Of a stretch of DNA of 64,000 bases, positions 42,286 to 52,767 are shown piece by piece. The stretch's first letter is position 1. Every line of letters starts with the position of its first letter. The position numbers and the translations under genes are program-made. The notes below the pieces were generated by a model that was not told the origin of the DNA, made no database searches, and saw only the letters and a list, made by a program, of their open reading frames with translations. The DNA comes from Bradyrhizobium sp. MOS003 (GTDB lineage: Bacteria; Pseudomonadota; Alphaproteobacteria; Rhizobiales; Xanthobacteraceae), in contig NZ_PYFW01000001.1 of the NCBI RefSeq assembly GCF_003020125.1, positions 372,001 to 436,000 of the forward strand, in the 5' to 3' direction.

Positions 42286-43338
42286 TCAGCGCCGGCGAAT
42301 GAAGCCGACGATATCCTTGGAGAGCTTCATCGTCTCGTCGGCGATGGCGCGGGCCCGATCGGAACCTTCGTTCAGGATCGCATCGATATGGCCGGGGTCG
42401 GCGACGAGGCGCTTCATCTCGCCGGCGATCGGCGCCAGCTTGGTGACGCACAGCTCCGCCAGCGCGTTCTTGAAGCTGGAGAACTGGCCGCCGCCGAAAT
42501 CGCGCAGCACGTCCGCCTTGGGGCGGCCGGAGAGGGCGGCGAAGATGCCGACGAGGTTGTCGGCCTCGGGACGGGCTTCCAGGCCCTTCTCCTCCGACGG
42601 CAACGGCTCCGGATCGGTCTTCGCCTTGCGGATCTTCTGCGCGATGGTGTCGGCGTCGTCGGTCAGATTGATGCGCGAATTGTCTGACGCATCCGACTTC
42701 GACATCTTCTTGGTGCCGTCGCGCAGGCTCATCACGCGCGTCGCCGGGCCCGTGATCAGGGGCTCCGGCAGCGGGAAGAACAGCCCGTCATTGGCGCCGA
42801 GGTTGCGGATCGAATCGCCAAAGTCGTTGTTGAACTTCTGGGCGATGTCGCGCGAGAGCTCGAGATGCTGCTTCTGGTCCTCGCCGACCGGCACATGGGT
42901 GGCGCGGTACAGCAGGATGTCGGCGGCCATCAGCACGGGATAGTCGAACAGGCCGACCGAGGCATTCTCGCGGTCCTTGCCGGCCTTCTCCTTGAACTGG
43001 GTCATGCGGCCGAGCCAGCCCATGCGCGCGACGCAGTTGAAGATCCAGGCGAGCTCGGCATGGCCGGAGACCTGGCTCTGGTTGAACACGATGTGCTTCT
43101 TGGGGTCGATGCCGCTTGCGATGAACGCTGCGGTCACCTCGCGGGTATTGCGCGCGAGCTCGGCCGGTCCGCCCCAGACGTCCACGCCCTGCGTGATCGC
43201 GTGCATGTCGACGACGCAATAGATGCAGTTGTGGGTTTCCTGCATCTTCACGAAGTTGAGGATGGCGCCGAGGTAATTGCCGAGGTGCAGATTCCCCGTC
43301 GGCTGGACGCCCGAAAAGACCCGTTCAACGAATGGCAT
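42286..43338 (-). CDS. trpS: tryptophanyl-tRNA synthetase
   Basis: TrpRS, class I, 350 aa. HIGH-like motif [10 protein letters not shown] (12-21) and KMSKS in [12 protein letters not shown] are present; [10 protein letters not shown] and [21 protein letters not shown] line the Trp/ATP pocket. Start at 43338 ([12 protein letters not shown]); an in-frame upstream start at 43395 is less like the family. It follows murJ by 73 bases on the same strand. Confidence 0.96.
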   Translation of the reverse strand: MPFVERVFSGVQPTGNLHLGNYLGAILNFVKMQETHNCIYCVVDMHAITQGVDVWGGPAELARNTREVTAAFIASGIDPKKHIVFNQSQVSGHAELAWIFNCVARMGWLGRMTQFKEKAGKDRENASVGLFDYPVLMAADILLYRATHVPVGEDQKQHLELSRDIAQKFNNDFGDSIRNLGANDGLFFPLPEPLITGPATRVMSLRDGTKKMSKSDASDNSRINLTDDADTIAQKIRKAKTDPEPLPSEEKGLEARPEADNLVGIFAALSGRPKADVLRDFGGGQFSSFKNALAELCVTKLAPIAGEMKRLVADPGHIDAILNEGSDRARAIADETMKLSKDIVGFIRRR

Positions 43339-43411
43339 GGCAGCTTTCCTGCAAGATACGGGGCGTCGTTTCCAACAGCGGCGCTGCCCCGTCAAGGGTA
43401 TTTCTGTGAGC

Positions 43412-44962
43412 TCAGGCGCCCGGATCGGGCCGGCCGGGACGCTTCAGGGCACCGGCCGCCTCGCGCCAGGACGCGACGCCGAGGATCTGCAGGAGCAAGC
43501 CATAGACGGCGATTCCGGCGGCGATCTGCAAGCCCAGCGCAATGAAACGGATCAGCCCGTGGGCCTCAGAAGGCACGAGGCCCGCGCTCAGCCAGAGCAG
43601 GGCGCCCATGGCGGTTGCGGCGAGCGCGATCCGCGGCAGCCGCTTGCGGGCGGCGGCATCGACCGAGAAACCGAACTCGGCCGTGCCTTTGCGGAACAGC
43701 GAGAGCGCGCTGCTCCAGGCGCCGGCCGCGATGCTTGCGGCGATCCCGCTCGCGCCGAAGAAATGGCCGAGCAGAACCGCGAGCACGACTGCGACCACGA
43801 ACCCTTTGGCCGTCGCGAGCAGCGGCGTCATCGTGTCACCGCGGGCATAGAAGGCCGGCGACAGCGCCTTGATCAGCACGTGCGCGGGCAGGCCCAGCGC
43901 TAGCCACATCAGCGCGTGCGCGGTCGCCGCGCTGTCCCCGGCACCAAACGCGCCATGCTCGAACAACAGCCGCACGATCGGTTCGGCCAGCACGATCAGG
44001 CCGAGCGTGGCAGGGAACGCCAGCCCGGTCGCAAGCTCAAGCGCGCGCGATTGCGCATGCGCCACCGCATCACGGTCCCCGCCACTCACCGCGCGCGTCA
44101 GCTCCGGCACCAGCACGGTGCCCATGGCGACGCCGACGATGCCGAGCGGCAGCTCGATCAGGCGGTTGGCGAAATAGAGCCAGGACACCGCTGACGGCGT
44201 CGCCGATGCGATGATCGCGCCGGCCACCATCAGCCATTGCGGGCCCGAGCTTGCGATCATGCCGGGGATCGCCTTGGCGAAGAAGCCGCGCATCTCCTTG
44301 TCGAAACTGATGCGCAGAGGCGTCGCAAGGCGCGCGCTTTGCTGCGACAGCAGCATCAGGAGCTGCAGCAGGCCGGCGACACCGACCGTGGCGGCCAGCG
44401 GCCGGGCGGCGAAGCCGGCGTCAGCGTGCCAGACCAGGAGCAAAGCGATCGCGGCGATCAGCGCGATGTTGAACAGCAGCGGCGAGAATACCGTGAGCGC
44501 AAAGCGTCCCTGCGCATTCAGCAGGCCCATCAGCACCGTGACGGGACCGGCGAAGGCGAGGTATGGCAGCATCAGCCTCGCGTTCTGGACGGCGAGATCG
44601 AGCGTGCCGGTACCGAGAAAGCCAGGCGCGATGACCGTCATGATCAGCGGCATCAGCAGGGCTATGCCGAGCGAGATCGCGATCAGGGCCGCGCTGACGG
44701 TGCCGAGCACGCGCCCCGCGAACGCCGCCGCAGCCACCGCGCCATCGCGGTCCCTGACGCGCAGCCATGCCGGGACCAGCGCTGCGTTCAGCGCGCCTTC
44801 GCTGAGCAGCCGCCGCACCACGTTGACCAGCTGGAAGGCGGCCAGGAACGCATCCGCCACCGCGCCGGTGCCGAGCAGCGCCGCGATCAGGGAATCGCGG
44901 GCAAAGCCCAGCAGCCGCGAGGCCAGCGTTCCCGTCGAGACGGTCAGGAAGGAGCGGATCAT
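43412..44962 (-). CDS. murJ: lipid II flippase MurJ
   Basis: MurJ, 516 aa, MATE/MOP superfamily flippase that moves lipid II across the inner membrane. About 14 hydrophobic segments. The N-terminal [20 protein letters not shown] and [20 protein letters not shown], and the charged GALNAALVP patch, match MurJ. Start at 44962; the longer in-frame start at 45082 would overlap the divergent kinase leader. Divergent from the PfkB kinase, 125-base gap with both promoters. Confidence 0.94.
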   Translation of the reverse strand: MIRSFLTVSTGTLASRLLGFARDSLIAALLGTGAVADAFLAAFQLVNVVRRLLSEGALNAALVPAWLRVRDRDGAVAAAAFAGRVLGTVSAALIAISLGIALLMPLIMTVIAPGFLGTGTLDLAVQNARLMLPYLAFAGPVTVLMGLLNAQGRFALTVFSPLLFNIALIAAIALLLVWHADAGFAARPLAATVGVAGLLQLLMLLSQQSARLATPLRISFDKEMRGFFAKAIPGMIASSGPQWLMVAGAIIASATPSAVSWLYFANRLIELPLGIVGVAMGTVLVPELTRAVSGGDRDAVAHAQSRALELATGLAFPATLGLIVLAEPIVRLLFEHGAFGAGDSAATAHALMWLALGLPAHVLIKALSPAFYARGDTMTPLLATAKGFVVAVVLAVLLGHFFGASGIAASIAAGAWSSALSLFRKGTAEFGFSVDAAARKRLPRIALAATAMGALLWLSAGLVPSEAHGLIRFIALGLQIAAGIAVYGLLLQILGVASWREAAGALKRPGRPDPGA

Positions 44963-45087
44963 CGGCTCTTTATCATACCGTTGCTTGCCCGCGCCGGCCC
45001 GGTCGTGATAGGCCGCGAGCCAGATTTCAGGCCGACAGGAAGCGGATTTTCGCAGGGTTCGCAATCCGCCAAACAGGATCAAGGTGA

Positions 45088-46089
45088 ATGGCTGACGTGA
45101 AATATGACGTTCTCGGCATCGGCAACGCGCTGTTCGACGTGCTGGTCAGGACCGACGAGGCCTTTTTGGCCAAGCACGGCATGGCCAAGGGCAGCATGTC
45201 CCTGATCGACGAGGCGCGGGCCGCGGCCATCTACAAGGACATGGGGCCGGCCACTGAAGTCTCGGGGGGATCTGCCGCCAACACCATCGTCGGCATCGGC
45301 AGCCTGGGCGCACGGGCCGCCTATGTCGGCAAGGTCAAGGACGACCAGATCGGCAAGCTCTACGTCCACGACATCCGCTCGGCCGGCGTCGCCTTCAACA
45401 CGCCCGCCGCGACGGACGGCCCCGCCACCGGCTGCTCCTACATCCTGGTCACGGATGACGGCGAGCGCACCATGAACACCTATCTCGGCGCAGCGCAGGA
45501 CCTTTCGCCCGCCGATATCGATCCGGCCGAGATCGCCGGCGCCGGCATCGTCTATCTCGAAGGCTATCTCTGGGACCCCAAGAACGCCAAGGACGCCTTC
45601 GTCAAGGCGGCCAAGATCGCCCATGACGCCAGGCGCAAGGTGGCGCTGACGCTGTCGGATTCCTTCTGCGTCGACCGCTATCGCGACGAGTTTCTCTCGT
45701 TGATGCGCAACGGCACCGTCGACATCGTCTTCGCCAACGAGTCCGAGCTGCACTCGCTCTACATGACCTCCGACTTCGACACCGCGCTCAAGCAGTTGCG
45801 CAACGACGTCAATCTCGGCGTGGTCACCCGCAGCGAGAAGGGCTGCATGGTGGTCTCGTCTGAAGACGCCGTCGCAGCGCCCGCGTTCCCGGTCGACAAG
45901 GTGGTCGACACCACCGGCGCCGGCGATCTGTTCGCCGCAGGCTTTCTGTACGGCCTGTCGCGCAATCTAGCCTACAAGCAATGCGGTGAGCTCGGGGCGC
46001 TCGCGGCTGCCGAAGTCATCCAGCACATCGGCGCGAGGCCGCTGGTGTCGCTGAAGGAGCTGGCTGGCCAGCGCGGGCTGACGGCTTAG
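45088..46089 (+). CDS. PfkB-family carbohydrate/adenosine kinase
   Basis: 333 aa. PfkB fold with ATEVSGGSAANTIVGIGSLG and the C-terminal signature VVDTTGAGDLFAAGFLYGLS containing the catalytic Asp. DVLGIGNALFDVLVRTDE and FLAKHGMAKGSMSLID place it with adenosine-kinase-like members of the family. Cytoplasmic, purine salvage (adenosine to AMP) is the likely role but a sugar kinase cannot be excluded. Monocistronic, divergent from murJ. Confidence 0.85.
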   Translation: MADVKYDVLGIGNALFDVLVRTDEAFLAKHGMAKGSMSLIDEARAAAIYKDMGPATEVSGGSAANTIVGIGSLGARAAYVGKVKDDQIGKLYVHDIRSAGVAFNTPAATDGPATGCSYILVTDDGERTMNTYLGAAQDLSPADIDPAEIAGAGIVYLEGYLWDPKNAKDAFVKAAKIAHDARRKVALTLSDSFCVDRYRDEFLSLMRNGTVDIVFANESELHSLYMTSDFDTALKQLRNDVNLGVVTRSEKGCMVVSSEDAVAAPAFPVDKVVDTTGAGDLFAAGFLYGLSRNLAYKQCGELGALAAAEVIQHIGARPLVSLKELAGQRGLTA

Positions 46090-46106
46090 GCCCTCGCTCT
46101 CCCCCG

Positions 46107-46193
46107 TCATTGCGAGCGTAGCGAAGCAATCCAGCCTGCCTCTCCGAAAAGATTCTGGATTGCTTCGTCGCAAGAGCTCCTCGCAATGACGGT
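46107..46193. repeat. palindromic extragenic repeat (family E)
   Basis: GTCATTGCGAGCGTAGCGAA and GCAATCCAG on the left are mirrored by CTGGATTGCTTCG and CTCGCAATGACGG on the right. A compact, nearly perfect dyad of about 87 bases between the convergent PfkB kinase and acyl-CoA synthetase. A very common extragenic element in this genus; could serve as a bidirectional terminator. Confidence 0.8.
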
Positions 46194-46198
46194 GGGTC

Positions 46199-47893
46199 TC
46201 ACGCCGTCTTCGCAGCCTTCAATCCCAGCCGCTGCTCCACGGCATCGCGCATCACGAATTTCTGGATCTTGCCCGTCACCGTCATCGGAAACTCGTCGAC
46301 GAACTCGACGTAGCGCGGAATCTTGTTGTGCGCGATCTGGCCGTCGCAGAAGGCGCGGACCTCCTCGGCCGTCAGCGTCTCGCCCGGCCTGACGCGGATC
46401 CAGGCACAGAGCTCCTCGCCGTAGCGGCTGTCGGCGACGCCAAAAATCTGCACGTCCTGAATCCTGGGGTGACGGTACAGGAATTCCTCGATCTCGCGCG
46501 GATAGAGGTTCTCGCCGCCGCGGATCACCAGGTCCTTGATGCGGCCGACGATGTTGCAATAGCCTGATACATCGATGGTGGCGAGGTCGCCGGTATGCAT
46601 CCAGCCATTGGCGTCGAGCACGTCGGCGGTCTTTTCCTTCTCCTCCCAATATCCCAGCATCACGCTGTAGCCGCGGGTGCAGAGCTCCCCGCGCTCGCCC
46701 CGCTTCACGATTTTGCCTTCGAGGTCGATCACCTTGACCTCGACATGCGGGTGAATGCGACCGACCGTGGAGACGCGCCGCTCGAGCGGATCGTCGGTCG
46801 CGCTCTGGAAGCTCACCGGGCTGGTCTCGGTCATGCCATAGGCGATCGTGACCTCGCGCATGTTCATCTCGGTGTTGACGCGCTTCATCACCTCGATCGG
46901 GCAGGGCGCGCCCGCCATGATGCCGGTGCGGAGTGATTTCAAATTGAAGTTCTTGAACTCAGGGTGATCGAGCTCCGCGATGAACATGGTCGGCACGCCA
47001 TACAGCGCGGTGCATTTCTCCTGCTCGACCGCGCGCAGCGTCGCGAGCGGATCGAAACCTTCGCCCGGGTAGACCATGGTGGTGCCGAGCGTGACCGAGG
47101 CAAGGTTGCCCATCACCATGCCGAAGCAATGATAGAGCGGCACTGGAATGCAGATGCGATCCTGCTCGGTCAGCCGCATCGCGCGTCCCGTGAAATAGCC
47201 GTTGTTGAGGATATTGTGATGGGTCAGCGTGACGCCCTTGGGCGATCCCGTGGTGCCGCTGGTGAACTGGATGTTGACGGGGTCGTCGAACTGAAGCGCA
47301 GCACCGAGCGCGGCAAGTTGCTCGCGATGCCCCGCTCTGCCCATGCGCGCGACCTCCTCGAAAGGGATCGTGCCTGAAGCCGCCGGGCCGCCGATCTGGA
47401 TCACCATGCGCAAGGCCGGCAATCGCGCCGCCTGCAGCTGTCCGGGCGTGGCGTCCGCCAGCTCCGGCAGCAGCGTGTTGAGCATCTCCATGTAATTGCT
47501 GGTCTTGAAGGCGGTGGCGGTGACGATCGCCGCGCAGCCGACCTTTTTCAGCGCGAATTCGAGCTCGCTGAGCCGGTAGGCCGGATTGATCGTCACCAGG
47601 ATCAGGCCGGCCTTGGCGGCGGCGAACTGGGTCAGCGTCCATTCGGGCCGGTTCAGTGACCAGATGCCGATCCGCTCCCCGCGTTCGAGTCCGAGTGCGA
47701 GAAAGCCCGCGGCGAGCGCGTCCACCTGATCTGCGAATTCTTTCCAGGTCCATCTGACGCCGTGGCTGGGCGAGACCAGCGCCTCGCGATCGCCCCAGCG
47801 CCGCACCGCGTGGTCGAGGCTGCGACCGATGGTGTCGCCGAGCAGCGGCGTGTCCGAGATGCCGCAAACGTAGCTGTCCGCCTTATTCGACAA
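46199..47893 (-). CDS. fatty acyl-CoA synthetase (AMP-binding family)
   Basis: 564 aa, ANL superfamily. Adenylation motif [44 protein letters not shown], the hinge Asp in [20 protein letters not shown], and the catalytic Lys in [10 protein letters not shown]. Typical of medium/long-chain acyl-CoA synthetases such as those near FadK. Activates a carboxylic acid with ATP and CoA; chain length not readable. Convergent with the PfkB kinase. Confidence 0.9.
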   Translation of the reverse strand: MSNKADSYVCGISDTPLLGDTIGRSLDHAVRRWGDREALVSPSHGVRWTWKEFADQVDALAAGFLALGLERGERIGIWSLNRPEWTLTQFAAAKAGLILVTINPAYRLSELEFALKKVGCAAIVTATAFKTSNYMEMLNTLLPELADATPGQLQAARLPALRMVIQIGGPAASGTIPFEEVARMGRAGHREQLAALGAALQFDDPVNIQFTSGTTGSPKGVTLTHHNILNNGYFTGRAMRLTEQDRICIPVPLYHCFGMVMGNLASVTLGTTMVYPGEGFDPLATLRAVEQEKCTALYGVPTMFIAELDHPEFKNFNLKSLRTGIMAGAPCPIEVMKRVNTEMNMREVTIAYGMTETSPVSFQSATDDPLERRVSTVGRIHPHVEVKVIDLEGKIVKRGERGELCTRGYSVMLGYWEEKEKTADVLDANGWMHTGDLATIDVSGYCNIVGRIKDLVIRGGENLYPREIEEFLYRHPRIQDVQIFGVADSRYGEELCAWIRVRPGETLTAEEVRAFCDGQIAHNKIPRYVEFVDEFPMTVTGKIQKFVMRDAVEQRLGLKAAKTA

Positions 47894-47931
47894 ATCGAGA
47901 TCCTTTCAAAAATGTTCTACGCAGTCTCTCC

Positions 47932-48022
47932 GCCGTCATGCCCGGGCTCGACCCGGGCATCCACGACTTCCGCATGCGCGGCCGCACGTGGATGGCCGGG
48001 ACAAGCCCGGCCATGACGTGTG
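47932..48022. repeat. palindromic extragenic repeat (family C, second copy)
   Basis: CGTCATGCCCGGGCTCGACC and CGGGCATCCACG lie opposite CGTGGATGGCCGGGACAAGC and CCGGCCATGACG. Shares the CGTCATGCCCGGG/CCCGGGCATGACG core with the repeat between fabB and fabI. It lies between two genes on the minus strand. Confidence 0.75.
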
Positions 48023-48039
48023 GAGAGAGATTGGCTTTC

Positions 48040-49233
48040 TCACGCCGCCTTCTGGCCGCTCCCCGCATCAAGCCCGGCATAAACCCCGCGCTCGAATCCC
48101 GCGAAGGCTTCCAGGCATTTCGTGTCCGCGAACGGCAACAGCTGCATCAGGATCACGCCGGTGACGTCGCGGGCCGGGTCGATCCAGTAATAGGTGTTCG
48201 CAAGGCCCGCCCAGGCGAGGCTGCCGGCGCTTCGGCCTTCGGCCGTCTTCGCCGTGTTGATCATGAAGCTGAGGCCCCATTTCTTGACCTGCTCCGGATA
48301 GAGGTCGACGTCGTTGGTGTACATCGGCGCCGCCGTCGTCATCTTGGTCATGGCGAGATCGCCGATGTGGTTCTGCCCCATCATGGCGATCGTCTCGGCC
48401 TTCAGCGCCTGGTTGCCGTTGCCGCGACCCTTGTTCAAGATCATCTGGGTGAACTTGATGTAGTCGGCCGCGGTCGAATAAAGGCCGCCGCCACCCATGT
48501 GGAATTCCGGCTCCTGCTCAAGCTCGAACGGGATCGACGCGAGCTGGCCGTCCTCGCCGCGCGCGTGCATGCCGACCAGGCGGTTGCGCATGCTCTCGGT
48601 GATCTTGAACGCCGTGTCGCTCATGCCGAGCGGGTTGAACAGATTGTCGCGCAAGTAGGCATCCAGTCGCTTGCCGCTGACGGCTTCCACGGCCTTGCCG
48701 ACGAAATCGATATTGGTGCCGTATTCCCAGCGCGTGCCGGGGTCGGTCATCACTGGCGTCTTCAGCGCCGCGTTCTGGCAGGTGGTGATCGCGGGAATGC
48801 CGTTCTTGTCGAGATAGACCGCGAGATCGCCGTTCCACATATTGTAGCAGAAGCCGGCGGTGTGGGTCATGAGCTGACGCAGCGTGATCGGCCGCTTGGC
48901 CGGGCGCAGCTTGGCCTCGCCCTTGGCGTCGAAGCCTTCGAGCACCTGCGGATTGGCGAGATCGGGCAGCACCTCGCCGATCGGCGCATCCAGCGACAGC
49001 TTGCCCTGCTCGACCAGTTGCATCGCGCCCGCCGATGTCACCGCCTTCGTCATCGAGGCGATCCAGAATACGCTGTCGGCCGTCATCGCGTCGGGCTTGG
49101 ACAGGTCGCGCTTGCCGAACGCGCCCTGATACAGCACGTCGTTGCCGCTGGCGGCGATCGCGACGACGCCGGGAATCTCCTTGGCGTCGCTTTTCTGGCG
49201 CAGAATCTCGTCGATCTGAGCTTTGCTTTGCAT
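48040..49233 (-). CDS. beta-lactamase-fold serine hydrolase (class C/EstB-like)
   Basis: 397 aa. Serine beta-lactamase-like motif Ser-x-x-Lys in WIASMTKAVTSAGAM and Tyr-x-Asn/Thr equivalent WEYGTNIDF, the active-site Tyr region. MTHTAGFCYNMWNG and NPLGMSDTAFKI are typical of esterase/penicillin-binding relatives. No signal peptide, so cytoplasmic unless the start is wrong. A carboxylesterase role is more likely than antibiotic resistance. Minus strand, far from other genes. Confidence 0.85.
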   Translation of the reverse strand: MQSKAQIDEILRQKSDAKEIPGVVAIAASGNDVLYQGAFGKRDLSKPDAMTADSVFWIASMTKAVTSAGAMQLVEQGKLSLDAPIGEVLPDLANPQVLEGFDAKGEAKLRPAKRPITLRQLMTHTAGFCYNMWNGDLAVYLDKNGIPAITTCQNAALKTPVMTDPGTRWEYGTNIDFVGKAVEAVSGKRLDAYLRDNLFNPLGMSDTAFKITESMRNRLVGMHARGEDGQLASIPFELEQEPEFHMGGGGLYSTAADYIKFTQMILNKGRGNGNQALKAETIAMMGQNHIGDLAMTKMTTAAPMYTNDVDLYPEQVKKWGLSFMINTAKTAEGRSAGSLAWAGLANTYYWIDPARDVTGVILMQLLPFADTKCLEAFAGFERGVYAGLDAGSGQKAA

Positions 49234-49570
49234 GGCGTTTCCTCAGGTTTGATTATTGTTGGCAGTGATCGATTGTCCTCCGGCCCGATCCGTGGGGCAA
49301 GCGCGTCCAGATGCCCGCTTCGGTCGCGATGTCGTGACTTGACGGTCCGGCCCCTCGCGCAGGACGACAGGCAGCTGAACGGCGCCACGCCATCACAATC
49401 TGCGGTGGATGGCCGCATCTCGCCGTGACCGTGGATGGGCGCTGGCGATATGCTTTGAAGCACTTGAAACATTTTGTGCGTTGCGGCGTTCAGCATTCGG
49501 CCCAATCGGCGGCCGACGTTAAGACTTGATGCAAATTTGGCGGTCCTAGGGGGCCGTGAGGGGACCTCAG
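49234..49570. other. intergenic region, no gene seen
   Basis: 337 bases between the divergent hydrolase and the 106-residue orphan. The last 100 bases (about 49450-49540) are less GC-rich and probably hold the promoter of the orphan gene, but no box pair is clear. No RNA gene is recognised. Confidence 0.35.
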
Positions 49571-49891
49571 ATGATTTCAACCTGGAGCGAATGGAAGCGC
49601 TATCCCCGTCCCGGACGGGGCGAGAACCTGGAGGCACCGATTTCGCCCGGGATCTACGAGGTGCGCATCGCTGGCACCGGCGCGCTCTATTCGTTCGGTG
49701 CGGTCGACAATCTGGCGCAATCCCTGGCGCTGCTGCCGGTCGGCTCGAAAAACTGGTTCGGCCGCCGCAACCCGTCCGACGTTCCCGATCTCGAATACCG
49801 GACCTGCGCAACCTCGTCGAAGGCCGACGCCAAGGCTGCGGCAGAGCGCATGATCGGCCGCCGCGAGACCTATATGAGTGGCGCGGCCTAA
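49571..49891 (+). CDS. small protein of unknown function
   Basis: 106 aa, unknown. GIYEVRIAGTGALYSFGAVD and LALLPVGSKNWFGRRNP suggest a small globular beta-rich domain, with a helical Ala/Lys/Arg end (SSKADAKAAAERMIGRRETY). GAGGGGACCTCAG before the ATG supports the start. No signal peptide. It is followed 119 bases later by the aldehyde dehydrogenase gene, which has its own ribosome site, so a shared operon is only possible. I do not assign a function. Confidence 0.6.
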   Translation: MISTWSEWKRYPRPGRGENLEAPISPGIYEVRIAGTGALYSFGAVDNLAQSLALLPVGSKNWFGRRNPSDVPDLEYRTCATSSKADAKAAAERMIGRRETYMSGAA

Positions 49892-50010
49892 GGCCGCTGT
49901 CGCTTTGGCTCCCATCAGATGTGCGTTGTGGGACGGTGCATTGCGCGCCGCTTGTCCCTATATTCCGGCCGATCCGATCGCCCCAAAATGATCGTTCGAG
50001 GAGTAACGCC

Positions 50011-51504
50011 ATGACCCCGCCCGCTGCCGCACGCGCCCCGCAAGCCACCGCCACCCTGCGCGACCGGTTGAAAGACCCCTTGCTTCTGAAGGAGGCCTGC
50101 TACATCGACGGCGCCTGGGTCGGCTCGCCGGTTTTCGCAGTGAACAATCCCGCGACCGGCGTCGAGCTTGCAAAAGTCCCGCAGCTTGGTGCAGACGAGA
50201 CGACCAAGGCGGTCGAGGCCGCGCAGCGCGCCTTTCCGGGCTGGGCCAAGCACACCGCCAAGCAGCGTTCCAACATCCTGCGCAAATGGTTCGAGCTGAT
50301 CACCGCCAACCGCGAGGATCTCGCGCTGATCCTCACCTCCGAGCAGGGCAAGCCGCTCTCCGAGGCGCTGGGCGAGGTTGACATCGGCGCCGCCTATATC
50401 GAGTTCTTCGCCGAGGAAGCCCGCCGCGTCTATGGCGAGACCATTCCGACGCAGCGGCCCGACGCGCGGCTGCTCGCGATCAAGCAGCCGATCGGCGTCT
50501 GCGGCGCGATCACGCCGTGGAATTTCCCCAACTCGATGATCACGCGCAAGGTCTCGCCGGCGCTCGCCGCCGGCTGCACCGTGGTGCTCAAGCCCGCCAA
50601 CGAGACGCCGCTCTCCGCGCTGGCGCTGGCCGTGCTCGCCGAGAAGGCCGGCATTCCCAAGGGCGTGCTCAACATCATCACCGGTGACGCGCCGCCGATC
50701 GGCAAGGTGCTGTGCGAGCATCCGGCGGTGCGCTTCGTCGGCTTCACCGGCTCGACCGCGGTCGGCAAGATCCTCTACCAGCAGGCCTCCGTCGGCGTGA
50801 AGCGGCTTGGCCTCGAACTCGGCGGCAACGCGCCCTTCGTGGTGTTCGACGATGCGGATATCGACGCGGCGGTCGAAGGCGCCATCGTCTCGAAATACCG
50901 CAACATGGGCCAGACCTGTGTCTGCGCCAACCGCCTCTACGCCCAGGACAAGATCTACGACGAGTTCGTGCAGAAACTGTCGAAGAAGGTCGCCGCGATG
51001 AAGATCGGCGACGGCACCGAGAGCGGCGTCACCCAAGGCCCGCTGATCAACATGAAGGCGGTCGACAAGGTCGAGCGCCACATCGCCGATGCCGTCAAGC
51101 GCGGCGCCAAGGTCGTCACTGGCGGCAAGCGCAGTGAGCTCGGGCGCTCGTTCTTTGAGCCGACCGTGCTGGCCGACGTCAAGTCGGACTCGCTGGTGGC
51201 GCAGGAGGAAACCTTCGGTCCGCTGGCGCCGGTGATCCGCTTCAAGGACGAGGCCGATGTGATCGCGATGTGCAACGCCTCGCCGTTTGGCCTGGCGTCC
51301 TACTTCTACTCCCGCGATCTCGGCCGCGTCTGGCGCGTCGCCGAGGCGTTGGAGTCCGGCATGGTCGGCGTCAACACGGGCCTGATCACCACCGAAGTCG
51401 CGCCCTTCGGCGGCGTCAAGGAAAGCGGTCTCGGCCGTGAAGGCTCGCATCACGGCATGGAAGAATATGTCGAGATCAAATACGTGATGATGGCGGGGGT
51501 TTAG
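50011..51504 (+). CDS. gabD: NAD(P)-dependent succinate-semialdehyde-type dehydrogenase
   Basis: 497 aa aldehyde dehydrogenase. Catalytic Cys in NMGQTCVCANR and Glu in LELGGNAPFV, cofactor-site FTGSTAVGK and PWNFPNSM are intact. TSEQGKPLSEALGEV and PFGGVKESGLGREG match the GabD group that oxidises succinic semialdehyde to succinate in GABA breakdown. The start at 50011 has GAGGAG upstream; the frame is open much further up but that part is unlike the family. No gabT nearby, so the GABA link is by family only. Confidence 0.9.
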   Translation: MTPPAAARAPQATATLRDRLKDPLLLKEACYIDGAWVGSPVFAVNNPATGVELAKVPQLGADETTKAVEAAQRAFPGWAKHTAKQRSNILRKWFELITANREDLALILTSEQGKPLSEALGEVDIGAAYIEFFAEEARRVYGETIPTQRPDARLLAIKQPIGVCGAITPWNFPNSMITRKVSPALAAGCTVVLKPANETPLSALALAVLAEKAGIPKGVLNIITGDAPPIGKVLCEHPAVRFVGFTGSTAVGKILYQQASVGVKRLGLELGGNAPFVVFDDADIDAAVEGAIVSKYRNMGQTCVCANRLYAQDKIYDEFVQKLSKKVAAMKIGDGTESGVTQGPLINMKAVDKVERHIADAVKRGAKVVTGGKRSELGRSFFEPTVLADVKSDSLVAQEETFGPLAPVIRFKDEADVIAMCNASPFGLASYFYSRDLGRVWRVAEALESGMVGVNTGLITTEVAPFGGVKESGLGREGSHHGMEEYVEIKYVMMAGV

Positions 51505-51579
51505 CCCCCGGCGTCGCTTGACGCAGGTCAAAAGGCCGCGGGCAAGACCGCCTAACCTGACGCGCGCGGCATCATAGGG

Positions 51580-52767
51580 ATGGCGCGCGCGCAGGGTTGC
51601 GGCTCCCCCATGCTGACGAGGACCTCTTTCATCCCGGGTGAGATGCGGCTTCTCGGCCGTTTCTGGCAAAGTGCCTCGGGATACTGGCGCGGACCGACGG
51701 CGTGGACGGCCTGGCTGCTGGTGATCGCCTTGATCATCGACGTCGTGCTGCAGCTCCTGACGCAATATGGCCTGAACTTCTGGAATCGCGACTTCTTCAA
51801 CGCCATCGGCCGGAAGGATCGAGCGGAGTTGCTGTCACTGGCACTCCGGTTTCTTCCGCTGGCCGCGGCGAGCATCGCCCTGGTCGTGTTTTCGGTGTGG
51901 GCGCGGATGACCCTGCAGCGTTCCTGGCGCGAGTGGTTGAGCAATCGCCTCTATAGCGACTGGCTGGTGGATGATCGTGGTCCGGAGCGTAGTGCCATCG
52001 AGGGACATCACGAGGCGCCCGAGTATCGCATCGCCGAGGATGCCAAGGTCGCGACGGATCTCCCGGTCGATTTGGTCAACGGCCTGCTGCAATCCGTGCT
52101 CACGATTGCAACCTTCGTCGGAGTGCTATGGTCGGTCGGAGGCAGCCTCACGGTGCATTTCGACGGCATCACCTTGGCAATTCCCGGTTACCTCGTCGTC
52201 GCCGTGGTCGCGTATTCCGCGCTGCTGGTGATCGGCATCTGGCTGACCGCCGGCCGTCTGACCCGGGTCATCGAGGAAAACAAGCGCATGGAAGCCGAAT
52301 TGCGGGCGATCGGCACGCATGTGCGCGAGACCCGCGAGGGCAAAGTGGTGCAGGAGGCCGGCATCAACGATCGCCATGCCGTCGGCGCCGCCCTGAAAGC
52401 GGTGATTGCCATCTGGCGAATCTACTGCTGGCAATTGATGCGAATGACCCTGGTCACCTATACGGGTCTTCTGGTGACGCCGGTGGTCGGCCTGCTGCTT
52501 TGCCTGCCCAAATACCTCGACGAGACCATGACCCTCGGCGAAGTGGTACAGGCGTCGGCGGCGTTCGTCGTCGTCCAGACCGCGTTCAACTGGTTCACGG
52601 ACAATTACACCAAGCTCGCGGAATGGACGGCGTCCGCCAACAGGGTTGCCGAACTCTTGCTTGCGTTAGATGTGGATCGCACGCCTGGCGCTGAAGCGAC
52701 AGCCGCATACACCCCAGCTATCGAGCGACCAGTAGCAAATGGCCAGCGTATGTTTCGCTCGCCTTAG
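51580..52767 (+). CDS. truncated ABC exporter, membrane half only (YddA/BacA-BclA type)
   Basis: 395 aa. A six-helix ABC_membrane_2 domain: TAWTAWLLVIALIIDVVLQL, PLAAASIALVVFSVWARMTL, then SIAEDAKV-type loop EYRIAEDAKVATDLPVDLVN and GVVQASAAFVVVQTAFNWFT. In YddA- and BclA-type exporters the ATPase domain follows ANRVAELLLALD; here the protein stops some 30 residues later with no Walker motifs. BacA/SbmA relatives lack the ATPase normally, so this could be a BacA-like form, but the sequence looks more like the fused type with a lost 3' end. Start 51580 or 51610. Confidence 0.7.
   Translation: MARAQGCGSPMLTRTSFIPGEMRLLGRFWQSASGYWRGPTAWTAWLLVIALIIDVVLQLLTQYGLNFWNRDFFNAIGRKDRAELLSLALRFLPLAAASIALVVFSVWARMTLQRSWREWLSNRLYSDWLVDDRGPERSAIEGHHEAPEYRIAEDAKVATDLPVDLVNGLLQSVLTIATFVGVLWSVGGSLTVHFDGITLAIPGYLVVAVVAYSALLVIGIWLTAGRLTRVIEENKRMEAELRAIGTHVRETREGKVVQEAGINDRHAVGAALKAVIAIWRIYCWQLMRMTLVTYTGLLVTPVVGLLLCLPKYLDETMTLGEVVQASAAFVVVQTAFNWFTDNYTKLAEWTASANRVAELLLALDVDRTPGAEATAAYTPAIERPVANGQRMFRSP

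Noticed and set aside
49474..50010. Upstream extension of the aldehyde dehydrogenase frame
   Set aside because: No similarity to the family before MTPPAAARAPQ, and GAGGAG precedes the ATG at 50011.
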